The notes: generated by a model from the sequence alone, not told the origin. A stretch of 64,000 nucleotides of DNA from Micrasema longulum (GCA_022494885.1 JAGVSM010001196.1:1-64000), one strand, 5' to 3'; positions 46,921 to 57,730 are shown, numbered from the stretch's first letter. Numbers and translations are program-made.

Positions 46921-47374
46921 TGTTAGTAAACATTAAAACCGTCCTGTGCACATTCCACAAGTACAGTCAGGAGCTGTCGTTACACAATAACTGCCTACAG
47001 CAGCGGTGGAACAGTAAGTTTCAGAACCGCAAGTGTAATTTGTCGGGCTTATTGGAGTATCTGCAAGTAAACACAAAAACATGTTAGTAAACATTAAACT
47101 GTCCTGTGCACATTCCACAAGTACACTCAGGAGCTGCCGCTACACAATAACTGCCTACAGCAGCGGTGGAACTCCAGAACCACAAGTGTAATCAGTCGGG
47201 CTTATTGGAGTATCTGCTAGTAAACACAAAAACATGTTAGTAAACATTAAAACCGTCCTGTGCACATTCCACAAGTACAGTCAGGAGCTGTCGTTACACA
47301 ATAACTGCCCACAGCAGCGGTGGAACAGTAAGTTCCAGAACCGCAGGTGTAATTAGTAGGGCTTATTGGAGTAT
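46921..47374 (-). pseudogene. three decayed tandem copies of the middle exon
   Basis: Three further copies of the exon at 46738-46899 lie in the intron upstream of it, with exon starts at 47060, 47213 and 47374, so periods of 161, 153 and 161 bp. Each repeat carries the branch/acceptor region and only the first ~125 nt of the exon. At the point where the intact exon reads CAGTTTTCATG they run into intron sequence with a TAA stop, so none has the original donor. The copy at 47213 has also lost 7 nt (frameshift), and the copy at 47374 has TTGCAT in place of the TTGCAG acceptor. They are almost identical otherwise, so the expansion is recent. I infer that they are not usable exons. Confidence 0.85.
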
Positions 47375-47633
47375 ATGCAAGTAAACACAAAAACAATTAA
47401 AGGGGTCGAAATCCGCATTTTTAAAAAAATATCTAGGCTCACAACTTGCGTATTGATATGCTAATCAATTAAAAAGTCCTTTAAAAATTCAGTATTGCCA
47501 CATTTGTAGCGCAAAGGGCCTAAAATTTGAATAAATGGCAATACACTCCGATTTTTTTTTCAAAATTGATATTTTACAGTATTTTGCTTTACTTCTACCA
47601 CTCCTAGGTACTACACTACTAGTCTATAGCTCC

Positions 47634-47790
47634 ACCATTTCTTCGGAGAAATAGGCAAAGAGGATGGAACGCCACAAGCGTCTATCCTCTCCTGACATAC
47701 ATTGCTGGTTTTCTACATATTCATACAGGCCCTTCGATTGTGTCTGCTTTTGGTCTGACCGAGATTTTGATTTATCTGATCATGCAAAAA
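47634..47790 (-). mobile_element. retrotransposon C-terminal fragment
   Basis: The minus strand reads RSDQKQTQSKGLYEYVENQQ, CMSGEDRRLWRSILFAYFSE, EMVEL and a stop, the same ending as the fragment at 31000-31225 (DR-LWRSIL-AY). It lies in the intron of the cysteine-rich gene. Confidence 0.65.
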
Positions 47791-47999
47791 AAATAAAACT
47801 GTTGTCGTCCTAAGTTCCCAATCATCTTCGCCATACATATTGATTTTACTATTTTTTTAATTATTATTTGTTTCACGCGACTAAATCATCATGGTGGTTT
47901 TTTATTAATCTCGTAAAATTTCTGTTCATCGTTTTACATTTGAATGTAGTAGAATAGTATTATTTTATGCAATAGTTTTCTCACGATAATCGTTCAATA

Positions 48000-48250
48000 A
48001 CTGCTCTGTAAGTTTAAGCACACGGAGGCCACAAACAGTTTTCAGGCATCTCTGTCGGCTGTTAATTCTTGTATGGTCAGGTACATGTTCTCACGAAGGT
48101 ATTCATTATGTATTTTACAAACTATCCACAGAAGACGTCCAAGTTAACGAGAATCTGATGCCTCGTAAAGAAGGTAAGGATAGTTAAGGCTTTCGGAAGC
48201 ATCTGGCCTATGCGCCCAAGCCAATCAAATCGCTTTCACGTAATACATAA
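48000..48250 (-). mobile_element. RTE-like C-terminal fragment
   Basis: The minus strand reads HRPDASESLNYPYLLYEASD, NMYLTIQELTADRDA and KLFVASVCLNLQSSY. Related to the tail at 5839-6362 (YKASGSRHPERP ... WR-x-FVDA-CSNL). Confidence 0.65.
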
Positions 48251-48317
48251 ATATGTAGGTACACATATTATAATATACATATTAATGTAAAGCGGATAGG
48301 GGTAGAAAAAGTCTCAC

Positions 48318-48417
48318 CTGAAGGATAAGCGCAGAACTGGTACTGTGTTGGGGAAATACATTTGATATTACTTGTAGAACATTTATTACAAATTGATAGT
48401 ACTCCACCCGTCAAAAC
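48318..48417 (-). CDS. cysteine-rich secreted (peritrophin-like) protein, first recognised exon
   Basis: This 100-nt exon lies between a TTACAG acceptor and a CAG/GTGAGA donor. It encodes VLTGGVLSICNKC followed by IKCISPTQYQFC and ends in phase 1. Only one of three frames is open. The hydrophobic start looks like the end of a signal peptide, so a preceding exon with the initiator Met must exist, but I could not identify it. The spacing C-x2-C-x6-C-x8-C is the front half of a module that recurs in the same protein and resembles insect peritrophin/chitin-binding domains. Joined to the exons at 46738-46899 and 43648-43841 it makes 456 nt, an exact multiple of three. Function: probably an extracellular chitin- or mucus-associated protein; this rests on the cysteine pattern only. 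Confidence 0.75.
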
Positions 48418-49204
48418 CTGTAATGGTTTTCAAAATAAAATGTACACATAAAGGAATTATATATTATAATATGAATTAAAAATAACTTCACCTATTTATT
48501 TGATAATGTACATAGACGAAGTCAATGCTTTTATCAATTTTCGAAATTCACATTTTGTTAGTGGGCCAGATCGCGTATTTTCAAAATAGGCATTCATTAA
48601 GCAATTGCTAGTTATCTCTGAACGGGTTATACTTAGTGAGATAGGTAGAACCCATACTTGTCATTTTAAAAATATACCTTATTCGAATTATCTTTGTACG
48701 AATAAGGCAGTACTCAATTTAAAAATCGGTTTCTTCTTTTTTTAATGAATAGAATACACTTTTATTATAATTTTCTCATTTTTAGTGACAAAAAACTGTG
48801 TTACAATAGAATTTCAATTTAAAATCCACACAGAGACCATGCCTTTGTGGGATTTTTTTTTGTGTTAATGCAATAGTTTTTTTTTGTATTTGTAACTTAT
48901 ATATATACCTATTGCAAAATGCAAAGAAAAAAATGTAATAAATAAATAAAATATAAAAAATTATGAAAAAAATAAAAAAATAAAAAATTTATTTTCCATA
49001 ACAATTATGTGTCAAAATTATCTTTGTGATTTTTAAAGAATATAGTATCAGTTTAATCCTATATCCAAATATCTTAATAAATATTAAATATCACAGTGGA
49101 AATCATTTAAAGTTTAATGAGGATCAGAAGCATATTCAGAACCCAATGTATGATATAAATGCTAACTACATGTATAAGCAAAAAAACAAACAACATTAGA
49201 ATTA

Positions 49205-49398
49205 AAAATCGGGTTGTGGTCCTTTGGTTAGTATCTCGGACTCACGGACCAAAGGTCCGTGATTCGAATCCCACTCTACCCCAACTCGATTCCCATTTTC
49301 TAATAGTGAGTTATTTACAACTCGTTGAAAATGGCCCTAAAAATGGAATATTTGCGTAAATCATAAGAACTCAAACATTTCTTTAAAAAAAAAAAAAA
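49205..49398 (+). mobile_element. SINE family 3 with poly(A) tail
   Basis: The head GGTTGTGGTCCTTTGGTTAG (A box) and GTGATTCGAATCCCACTC (B box) precedes a body with CATTTTCTAATAGTGAGTTA and AATGGCCCTAAAAATGGAAT. It ends in 16-17 A residues. Confidence 0.75.
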
Positions 49399-49399
49399 A

Positions 49400-50554
49400 A
49401 CGATTTTTGAATAATTCGTAAAAAAAAAGAAAAAAAAAATGTGCAAATTAATTTTTTCTTAATGTATACTCTTACGTAAATGTCTTTAAGACATGTAATA
49501 TAATATAAGAAATAAATTATTGAAGATTATTACCACAAATAACTTTCAAAATTCACAAACGATGGAGTTATGTAATACACTATATTATCATGAATTCAAT
49601 AAAAATGTTAATACACAATTTGAAAATAAATTGGAACTTACCGACATAAAAATAATTCTGAAAATAAGCATTTTCAGTTTAATCGCACTAACCTGTTTAA
49701 AGTATTAAAATCAATTGGCGAATGTCTTCATTTTATGCGATCTTCATGTTTTCCCGGTCTCCAGTAGATAAAATGTAAACTTTGTCAAATATTTGCTTTT
49801 GAATTTTAATATTGTGTAACTTCCAGTATGAATACGAATAATTCAAACATGATTAGGTTTTGTAAAAAGATAACACGAGATATACAGAAGAAATTTATTA
49901 TAACTTATAGCAAGGTCAGATGAAGAAACTGCATGTGTTTAATGAAGATAATTTATCATGGAATAATTACGTAATTTTCTTTTGGTTCTTCAATCGTCCA
50001 TTACATAGGTGATATTGTACAATTAGGGTAGATAGATGGAGTAAATATAGTAAAATGTTTTCCATTTTACCGGAATTTGAGAATACCTTTGAACACGAAA
50101 TCAGATTTATTATGATTTTGTTTGTAACTACATATTTGTATGATCTATATTTGACTATTTTTAAACGTATTTACAACATGGAAATTAGAAATATTAACTA
50201 ATTTGATATTTTATCTGTTAACGTGCTTATGTCTGATATTATTATCATAATGTCATCAACCATTGATCATACCGTGTTTGAAAAATATTAAAACAACAAT
50301 TTATTTTTGTAGGATGATGATTCTGAAATAAATGATACTAAAATAACTTTTACAAATCTTTATTGAAGTATGAAGAAAAAATATATAAAATGTATGCATT
50401 TTTAGGAAACTAGTAAAAATATAATACCCTGAATAACTATTTCATTAAAATATAATATTTGTAGCTAAAGTAATCACACTACGCCTTACCACTATTTTAA
50501 AGTACATTACGTATTTTTGTTTTGTTTTTGATAAAAACTCAAGAAGTAAAATGT
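49400..50554. other. no recognisable feature
   Basis: AT-rich intergenic DNA between the cysteine-rich gene and transporter gene B. The signal-peptide exon of the cysteine-rich gene may be hidden here, but I could not identify it. Confidence 0.4.
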
Positions 50555-51030
50555 TTTTATTAACATATTACAACAGAGATGAAAAACATTTAAGAAAAGG
50601 TAATATAGAAGTCTAGGCATCTACAGGGTTTATGAACTGTCATTGGCTGGTTTAAGTGGCCACTTTACACACTGTGTAACATTCACCATTCTGCCTATAT
50701 TTGAACATCTATATTCCTTCAATTCTTTCATCTGTTGATGTTTGTGAAGTTAAGAGCTGAAACCTTTATTTATGCGGGTGAGATTCATCTAATTGAATTA
50801 TTTCACCTACATACTAGGCAACGCCTGAAAATGTTATTTTTTCAATTTCTATACTTCTTCATGGACCAGGTAATTTATCAACAATATGTCATAAGCCCTG
50901 CAGATGCTTAGACTTTTATATTACCTTTTCTTAAATGTTCTTCATCTCTGTTGTAATATGTTAATATAAACAGCTCCCCAGGGAGTTGAATCCAGTCCTT
51001 GTCTACAAAAATTTGGACAAACTCAAAATA
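50555..51030. mobile_element. foldback family E, long copy
   Basis: It opens AACATATTACAACAGAGATG, GAAAAGGTAATATAGAAGTC, CTAGGCATCTACAGGGTTTA. An internal segment follows (CAATTCTTTCATCTGTTGAT, CATACTAGGCAACGCCTGAA). It closes with CTTTTCTTAAATGTTCTTCA, CTCTGTTGTAATATG and GAATCCAGTCCTTGTCTACA, AAAATTTGGACAAACTC. It ends 350 bp beyond the stop codon of gene B. Confidence 0.8.
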
Positions 51031-51384
51031 TTGTTTAAAATGTTTTTGTTCAATAAACAGCAAATTAAATACTGGAAACAAAGTTATAAAATGTTTTTTG
51101 TCATATACTATATTTCTGAATAGATACACAAAGGGATTTAATAAAAATCCTCATTTTTATTACTGTAAACATTTACGAATTGAACTATTTATATCTTTTA
51201 GCCCTATTCTTACTTTTAAACAATGTAATTACGTGTAACATTTCTTTCATTTTTAACCATGAAAATTATTATTGCCTCAATTTTCGATCTATTTGATTTC
51301 AATCATCAAATTAAACAGTTTGATTATTTTGTGTTATTAAATTTTAATTTAAAACTATTAGTAGGTACTTTGTCAAATACTATT

Positions 51385-52338
51385 TTAGGACATTTCTTCC
51401 ATTTCTTCTTTAGACTTCTTCACTTTAGTAGCTTTCATTTTAAGTCCGTCCTGAATAACCGCGAAAGATTGTCCTTTGGTTTCCGGAAGTAGAATTAAAA
51501 TGAAAATAAATCCAAGTAAAGAGAAAAAAGCGAACCCCAAAAAGGCAACGTAAGTTCCTAAATTGTCAGCCACAACTTGATAAAGCTTAGTTACTGCGAA
51601 AGTAGTGATTGCTGTATAAGTTTGTATAACGCATGTCGCTAAAGATTTTATATTCGTCGGAAACATTTCTGATGTAATTGCAAAGGGTACTGTTGCTAAG
51701 CCTATTGTATAAGAACATATAAAAACAACAATTGCTGTAACTGGAATCCACGCGACGTGTAATACATGTACGTGTAAGTGCTTCATTAGGAAATATGATC
51801 CAACAATTAAGGTGGACAAACCCACTCCTGCAGATGATATCAGAAGAAGTGGTTTTCTCCCAAGACGATCCACGAGAAGAGATGATATTGTTGAAGTCAA
51901 TAATTGAACACTTCCAAACAGAATGCAAGCTTCTTTGGCTCCCATGCCCCCTTCTGCTTGGCTAAATATTTGTTGAGCATACGATATCACAGCTGTGCTG
52001 CCGCACAATTGTTGTGTTGTATATACACCTAAAATAAGAATTAAAGCTCGTCTGTTTCCCTCGACTAGAACCAAATCTTCCCATTTTCCTTTATGTTTCA
52101 TATCTTCTATCACAAATTTGTCCATATTTTCTAATTCGGTTTTCACGTTCGTCCTTCCACGTAAATCCTGTAGAGACTTTTCAGCTTTTTCAAGATTTTG
52201 GTTTTTCAAATAAAAGTACGGAGACTCGGGTAGCCACATAAATAATAAAACAAAGGCTATAAGAGGTATCATATTACAGCCAGCGAGAGTTGTAATGGAG
52301 ACAAATGGCCCAATGCAGTATTGCGAGAGAATACCTGC
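51385..52338 (-). CDS. Tret1-like sugar transporter, gene B, 3' terminal coding exon
   Basis: This exon encodes about 317 residues, the C-terminal two thirds of a sugar-porter MFS protein (facilitated trehalose/glucose transporter type, plasma membrane, 12 membrane helices expected). It starts after a TTTTTAG acceptor and opens with AGILSQYCIGP, the start of helix 5. Family motifs then follow in order: PESPYFY after helix 6, QQLCGS and SYAQQIF in helix 7, VDRLGRKPLLL in the helix 8-9 loop, TSEMFP after helix 10, and PETKGQSF after helix 12. The frame is open to a TAA stop with no defects. With the 398-nt exon upstream it gives about 450 residues plus a missing short N-terminus, normal for the family (460-500). 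The substrate cannot be read from sequence: trehalose is the family's usual label, but glucose or other sugars are possible. Confidence 0.95.
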   Translation of the reverse strand, partial: AGILSQYCIGPFVSITTLAGCNMIPLIAFVLLFMWLPESPYFYLKNQNLEKAEKSLQDLRGRTNVKTELENMDKFVIEDMKHKGKWEDLVLVEGNRRALILILGVYTTQQLCGSTAVISYAQQIFSQAEGGMGAKEACILFGSVQLLTSTISSLLVDRLGRKPLLLISSAGVGLSTLIVGSYFLMKHLHVHVLHVAWIPVTAIVVFICSYTIGLATVPFAITSEMFPTNIKSLATCVIQTYTAITTFAVTKLYQVVADNLGTYVAFLGFAFFSLLGFIFILILLPETKGQSFAVIQDGLKMKATKVKKSKEEMEEMS

Positions 52339-52454
52339 CTAAAAATGAAAACACAGTTAGCAAAATTATGGAAAAACAACGAATAAACTATGGAGTTTTA
52401 TCAAGAAATATCAACAAAAAATATCAATATAATTAAATATCTGGTTGCTCTGAC

Positions 52455-52852
52455 CTTTGACATAACAGTTATTAGAGTTGCCATAGATCCTCTGACATTA
52501 TCTGATGCGATTTCTCCCAGATACATAGGAGCGGTTGTATAAACAATTCCATATCCAATTCCTGATATTACTCTCGAAAGATACAAGATTAGAACTGAGT
52601 TAGCCTGCATTATGAGCACCCATCCTATAATGTAGGGCACGGCGGCCAGTAAAAGAGTCGGTTTTCTTCCCAATCTTTCGACCAGGTATGCGGCAGCCAA
52701 TGGACTAGCTGCTGAGCTGAGGATCATAATGGAAGCTATCCACGACGACTGATCTGGAGTGATGGGGATTGGCGATGATGGATCCAGCAGTTTAGGGAGA
52801 GTAGGAGAAGTCCATCCTACTGTTGTTCCGGCGGCGGCTGTTATTAGTGTTG
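52455..52852 (-). CDS. Tret1-like sugar transporter, gene B, internal coding exon
   Basis: This 398-nt exon is entered in phase 1 after a TTTTACAG acceptor and left in phase 0 at AAAG/GTCAGA. It encodes helices 1-4: ATLITAAAGTTVGWTSP in helix 1, the DQSSWIAS segment, the loop 2-3 signature ERLGRKPTLL, SRVISGIGYG in helix 4, and the PMYLGEIASDNVRG motif of the helix 4-5 loop. The next exon continues the protein in frame after a 116-bp intron. The donor is GT but has C at position +3, which is weaker than usual. An upstream exon is needed for the first ~15-20 residues and is not recognisable between 52.86 and 64 kb. Gene A has an exon of identical length and phases. Confidence 0.94.
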
Positions 52853-53194
52853 CTGTAAAAAAAGTCAAATGTAGTGGTTTGAGATTTTTTCACCACAATT
52901 TACTGCCTTTTAACAGGCATCAAAACAGATCAAAGCGCTATTGTTAAGCAGTCAAGATGAGTATTGTACCATTGATATACTAAAATTAATTAAAACGCCA
53001 TCGGATAAGTCAAAGGTCAAAGGGTTGAATCTATATATTATTCAATGTCTGATGTTACTTAATTGGACTGACGTGTCTTAACCCAAATTAATTTTGATAA
53101 AATTTCTCGGAATGTTTAATTTAATTTGTATCTTAGGATGTTTGAGTTAGTTCAAATGTTTGTAGACAAAAGACTGGATTTCACCGCCTCGGGA

Positions 53195-53530
53195 GTCATT
53201 AAGATTAACAAATTACAACAGGGATGGAGAATACCTTAAAGAAAGGAATATAGAAGTCTAGGCATTTACAGAGCTTATGACCTATCATTGGCTGGTTTAA
53301 GTGACCACTTTACACACTGTGTAGCATTCATCATTTTGCCTATGTTTGAACATTCATATTTCTTCTATTCCTCCAATATGAATGTTCAAACATAGGCAAA
53401 ATGGTGAATGTTACACTGTGTGTAGAGTGACCACTTAAACCAGCCAATGACAGGTCATAAGCTCTGTAAATGTCTAGACTTCGACAGTCCATTCTTTAAG
53501 GTATTCTTCATTCCTGTTGTAATTTGTTAA
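53195..53530. mobile_element. foldback family E, near-perfect hairpin copy
   Basis: Two arms of about 160 bp: ACAAATTACAACAGGGATGG, AGTCTAGGCATTTACAGAGC, TGGCTGGTTTAAGTGACCAC, TTTGCCTATGTTTGAACATT and their reverse complements. The loop TATTTCTTCTATTCCTCCA is about 20 bp. It is upstream of gene B's exon at 52852, possibly inside its first intron. Confidence 0.85.
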
Positions 53531-53764
53531 TTTATATCTGTAAATGTATAATGAGTCCTATTATTGTACTCATATGTCATACCTGATCTCCTTCAATGAA
53601 TATTTATTTGTTGGGGAATCGTTTTGGCGAAAATCATTTTTGTGGCATCTAACAAATAGACCTTATTTAGTAAGTTGTTTAAATATACGTAAGTAATTGT
53701 TATGATTATGTTAATTAAAACATAAAAGGTTTTGTCAATAAAATATGAACTGCATATTTAAATT

Positions 53765-54075
53765 TAGTCCAAATGTTTGCCGACAAATGGATTTAAGCCT
53801 CTTGGGAATTATTGAGATTTAGACGGAAGGTACAACAGAGATTGAGTAAATTTTAGAGTAGAAATATGGAATTATGGGCATTTACAGAGGTATTTGGTTG
53901 GTCTGTCCTTGGTTGGTTTAAGTAGCTATTTAACACAATGTGTTAAATTCACTATTCTACCTTTGTATGTACGTTTTAACATCCATATTTCTTCAATTCT
54001 TCCATCTGTTGATTTTTGTAAAGTTCTATAACTTCCATATCTAAAACTTGTATTGAGCCCTATTAATGTTCTTTA
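53765..54075. mobile_element. foldback family E, degenerate copy
   Basis: AGTCCAAATGTTTGCCGACA, GGCATTTACAGAGGTATTTG, ATCCATATTTCTTCAATTCT and TTCCATCTGTTGATTTTTGT. Confidence 0.6.
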
Positions 54076-54939
54076 TCTATGTATGTTGCAATGTGTCGAT
54101 AACACGTTGAATAAACGATTATTTAAGCGTCATTTATTGTTTAATTTTGTGTTTTGATGCAAATGTGAAAATAGTTGCAGTACTCATTTTGAGAATTCAA
54201 AACGTAATATTAATGTATGTATTAATAGTGAAATGGGACTTATTTAAGTGTTCCTGTATTTAACCTATAAAGCAATTGATACTGTTCCCGTGAAGTTTGT
54301 TTGTTAATTACTCTGACAGAGAAGTGAATAAGTTATTGCACTGAGGGAATTTCTAGAACTCGAAGAACAAGTTTGCTTAGTTCAAGAGAAGGAAATTCAT
54401 TCATTAAGGAATCTTAAGTTATACATTGATTTTAAGTTTTGGATGATAATTTTAGCATAAATTCATTACTTTATTGTTTATCCATAAGTTTTGAATGCGA
54501 CAACGATACGTACTGAAGAGTGTACACATGCAAAATAATTAAATAAAAATTAGGTAAATGATTTTCCCAAACAGTAATTCGAATTTTTTAATATTTTTTA
54601 ATTACCTTCGTTGGTTACATGGTGCCTGTACCCAGCAAGTATTTACGTATTAGACCGTCAAAATAGCAGACGAAAATTCATTTCAATTCAGAATATTAGT
54701 TATTTGAGTCACTAAAAAAGGCGATAGTGATAATCTCGAAAATTCGGTTTACTGTCACACCTTTATAAATTCTAACAAACCGATTAACACAAAAACTTGT
54801 CTCCTATCAACCTGTAGAATAATCAAGCTTAAGCAAGGGCTTTGCGACTAGAGACCATACCCAATTAATTCGACTACTCATAAAAAAGTTAACTGGTTTT
54901 ACCAACTGGTCCAAGAAGAAGTTTATAAATTGGAAAATA

Positions 54940-55435
54940 GTTTTCAGGCGTTGCCTAGTATGTAAAATAATTCAGTCAGATGAATTTCTTCACAACAATA
55001 AAGATTTCAATTCTTTCAGTTTCAGTGCTGCAGAGCAGCGTTTATTTTATAATTAAAAAATACATAAAAGAATTTGTTACCCACTAAGTCTAAAGACTTT
55101 TCGGTGGGAAACATTTTTTATTTTTTTTATTTTTTATGACAGGTTTAAATTACATTTATTTTATTTGTATTTTACAGATTTAGTTATAAACAGGCACTAT
55201 AAAGTATCAAGAAGATATTCTTCAGTTCTTTAACTTCACTAAAATCAACAAATGGAAGAATTGAAGAAACTTGGATGTTCAAACATAGGCAAAATGGTGA
55301 ATGTTACACAGTGTGTAAAGTGGCCAGTTAAACCAGCTAATGACAGGTCATAAGCCCTGTAAATGCCTAGACTTCCATATTCCCTTATTTAACGTATTCG
55401 CTATCCCTGTTGTTATTTGTTAATCAAGATATATA
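54940..55435. mobile_element. foldback family E copy interrupted by another insertion
   Basis: Family sequence (CAGGCGTTGCCTAGTATG, AATTCAGTCAGATGAATTTC) stops near 55020. It resumes near 55215 with AACTTCACTAAAATCAACAA, GGATGTTCAAACATAGGCAA, ATGGTGAATGTTACACAGTG and AAATGCCTAGACTTCCATAT. The intervening ~190 bp contains a poly(T)-rich stretch like the reverse of a retroelement tail. Confidence 0.65.
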
Positions 55436-55477
55436 GTAAGCAAATAAAAGCTTTGCTTCATATATGGTAAACGTCAA

Positions 55478-56170
55478 ATGACGTATACTGAAATTGAACA
55501 CGTTAAATACTTAGGACTAACAATAGACAGACAATTAACATGGACAATTCATATCAATAATTTAATTAGCAAAGTGGCAACATTATCGAGTATTTTTTTA
55601 AAAATCAAAAATTTTATTCCAAAAACAGAAAAAATTCTAATGTATGAAACCTATGTAAAAACTAAAATATGTTAAACGCAACTACTATGGGGAGCAGGAT
55701 ATCAAAATGACATAACAGACTACAAAGACAACAAAATAAAATATTAAAGTTAGTATATGAATTCCTTACTTAACTGCAACTAGAGAACTTTTAAAACAAA
55801 CTAAGCAATTAAATATAACTGAACTCTTTCAACTAGAATCATTAAAATTTATCCATAAATTAGCCACTAATGTAATTGTAGACGAAGAACTAAAACTTGT
55901 AAAAAATTGTAGTCAACATGGACATAATACGAGAATATCAGACAAATACCATATACAACTTTCTAAAACAAGACAAGGACAATCAAAAGTAATGAACCAG
56001 GGACTGAAATTATACAATAAACTACCAGACAAAACTAAACAAAAGATGTAAAAAATATCATTTTGAACAACAGAGTGAGTATAAATGAAAAATGTATATA
56101 TTATTTTATGTAAAATGAATGTAATAATCCGTAAGGGTTTATAAATAAATTTTCTAATAAAAAAAAAATG
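55478..56170 (+). mobile_element. jockey-like retrotransposon fragment, thumb to 3' end
   Basis: The plus strand reads EIEHVKYLGLTIDRQLTWTI, HINNLISKVATLSSIF, PKTEKILMYETYVKTKI. After frame shifts it gives TRELLKQTKQLNITELFQLE, RISDKYHIQLSKTRQGQSKV and MNQGLKLYNKLPDKTKQKM. This order (YLGL-x-ID...W-x-x-HI, then R-x-x-x-x, then LYN-LPD-x-x) is the jockey/R1 thumb and tail. It ends in AAAAAAAAA at 56160. Confidence 0.82.
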
Positions 56171-56201
56171 TTTAAAAAATGAAAAAAAAACTAATACGGT
56201 T

Positions 56202-56394
56202 CGTCAATTCAACCTTATTAAGTGTTTTGGATTATGCTTAAGGTCTCAATTCTATTCTAAATTAAAATTTATCATGTTTCGTTTTATGTGTTCGTTTTTA
56301 TTTGACGGTAAATCATCAGTGTGGCCACAGTCGCATGCAAGAAATAAAAATCCACAGATAAACCACTCCCAGAAAATTCAGAATAGTACTCCCC
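56202..56394. mobile_element. MITE family C, right half
   Basis: CATCAGTGTGGCCACAGTCG and CAGAATAGTACTCCCC match the right arm of the copy at 3472. Confidence 0.6.
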
Positions 56395-56624
56395 AGAACA
56401 TGTTAATTAGATGAATGTGACAGTATTTAGGTAGCCGATGATGTTAAATGAAGAAAATAATTATTATTTTTAATTGAAAAATGCACAGGATTCCGTAATT
56501 AGATTTTTTCAATAAGTAAAACTTGTATGACGTATACAAATATATGTATAACATACAATAAATTATGCATATTACATAACTAACTTCACAAAGAACAAAA
56601 ACAATAATTTAGTTCATTTCATCA

Positions 56625-57076
56625 TTATTCCCTTTCCGCACCTAATAGTGCATAAGATACGGCATTTGTACACCAACCGCAGCGTAACTTGATCACTCTT
56701 GTCACAGAAGGTAAAATGATCAGCCTTACGCTTCATGTGCCCATGAAATATTCTAGCGTAAAAACAGGTTAAGAAAGAAAACATGGACGTATTCGCATTT
56801 ATGGGGCTTATGATCTGTCAATGGCTGGTTTAGTGGCCACTTACACATTGTGTTACATTCACCATTCTGCCTAGTGATCTATATCACTGTTGTGATATAA
56901 TAATCTTAATTGCTCTTTTTGAGTTGCAATCTAGTCCCATTTGGACATACTCAAATTATTGTTGTGTAAAAACTAAAAACACGTTTATAAATATATATTA
57001 AATGCCGAAAATTTCGGGAATCGAACCCGAGATCTCTTGCATGGTAGGTAAATGCGATGACCATTTGATCACTAGA
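56625..57076 (-). mobile_element. SINE family 1 interrupted by a foldback E fragment
   Basis: The minus strand carries the head at 57076-57000 (TAGTGATCAAATGGTCATCG, TCGGGTTCGATTCCCG) and the body at 56770-56625 (CGCTAGAATATTTCATGGGC, ACACTATTAGGTGCGGAAA-type end). Between them, at about 56771-56965, lies foldback family E sequence. GTTTTTAC occurs at both junctions and is probably its target duplication. Confidence 0.72.
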
Positions 57077-57164
57077 TGGACTTGACACTAATATAGAGAC
57101 AGAGGAAAGAAATAAAGATATAAATAAACAAAAAAAGTACAAATCATACTTTTATTTTTTATTT

Positions 57165-57730
57165 TTTGTTTATTAAGAAAAACAACAGCAATACAAAAAA
57201 ATATACACAACATTATAAAAAAAAACATAAAATAAAGCCAAATCAGTTTTCCACATAAATACAATTATAAAAATCCAGTTCAGTTAAATATAATTTATAG
57301 AAGTGCATGTGTGCGAGTTTTTTTTTTGTGTGTGAGGATGCGTGTTTAAAAAAGTAGAGTGTGGTTTTGGTAGGTATGTGAATATGTGTGTGATTGTATA
57401 TGGGTGTGAGGGTAGGTTTAAGGACAGGGTAAGTGTGTATTTGATATGAGTGAATAGAAACAATTTAAAATTATAATGTAAAAAAATATATACATTTTTT
57501 TTTTTATAACGAAACATAATTTTTTTCAAATAATAGTTTTTTAATTTTGGTTTTAAAAGTGAGTTTACTGCAATTAAATATGTCTATGTTATTGAAAAAT
57601 AAATTATAATTACGCGTCAAGCGAATCAGAGGAGAGTTCTGTGCATAGTTGGTGCGAACTGTGGGTACATGGAAAAGAGATAGATTCGTGTGACGGGTGC
57701 GGTAGCCAGGTACGTTAAGGGCCAACTCAG
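57165..57730 (-). mobile_element. jockey-like retrotransposon C-terminus and 3' UTR
   Basis: The 73-codon frame reads ALNVPGYRTRHTNLSLFHVP, TVRTNYAQNSPLIRLTRNYN, LFFNNIDIFNCSKLTFKTKI and KKLLF. The R-x-x-x-LF-x-VP-x-x-RT-x-Y-x-x-x-SP...YN-x...DIF motif is that of jockey-like tails. A GT-rich 3' UTR (57300-57440) and AATAAAAA-like end follow. Confidence 0.8.

Noticed and set aside
46921..47374. Usable alternative (mutually exclusive) exons
   Set aside because: No copy has the intact exon's donor. One is frameshifted and one lacks the acceptor AG, so regulated alternative use is unlikely.
46738..47400. CRISPR-like array of regular repeats
   Set aside because: The repeats are exon copies of about 160 bp without short unique spacers, in a eukaryotic genome.
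51587..52213. Other-frame and antisense open frames over transporter gene B
   Set aside because: They overlap an intact, motif-complete transporter exon in another frame.
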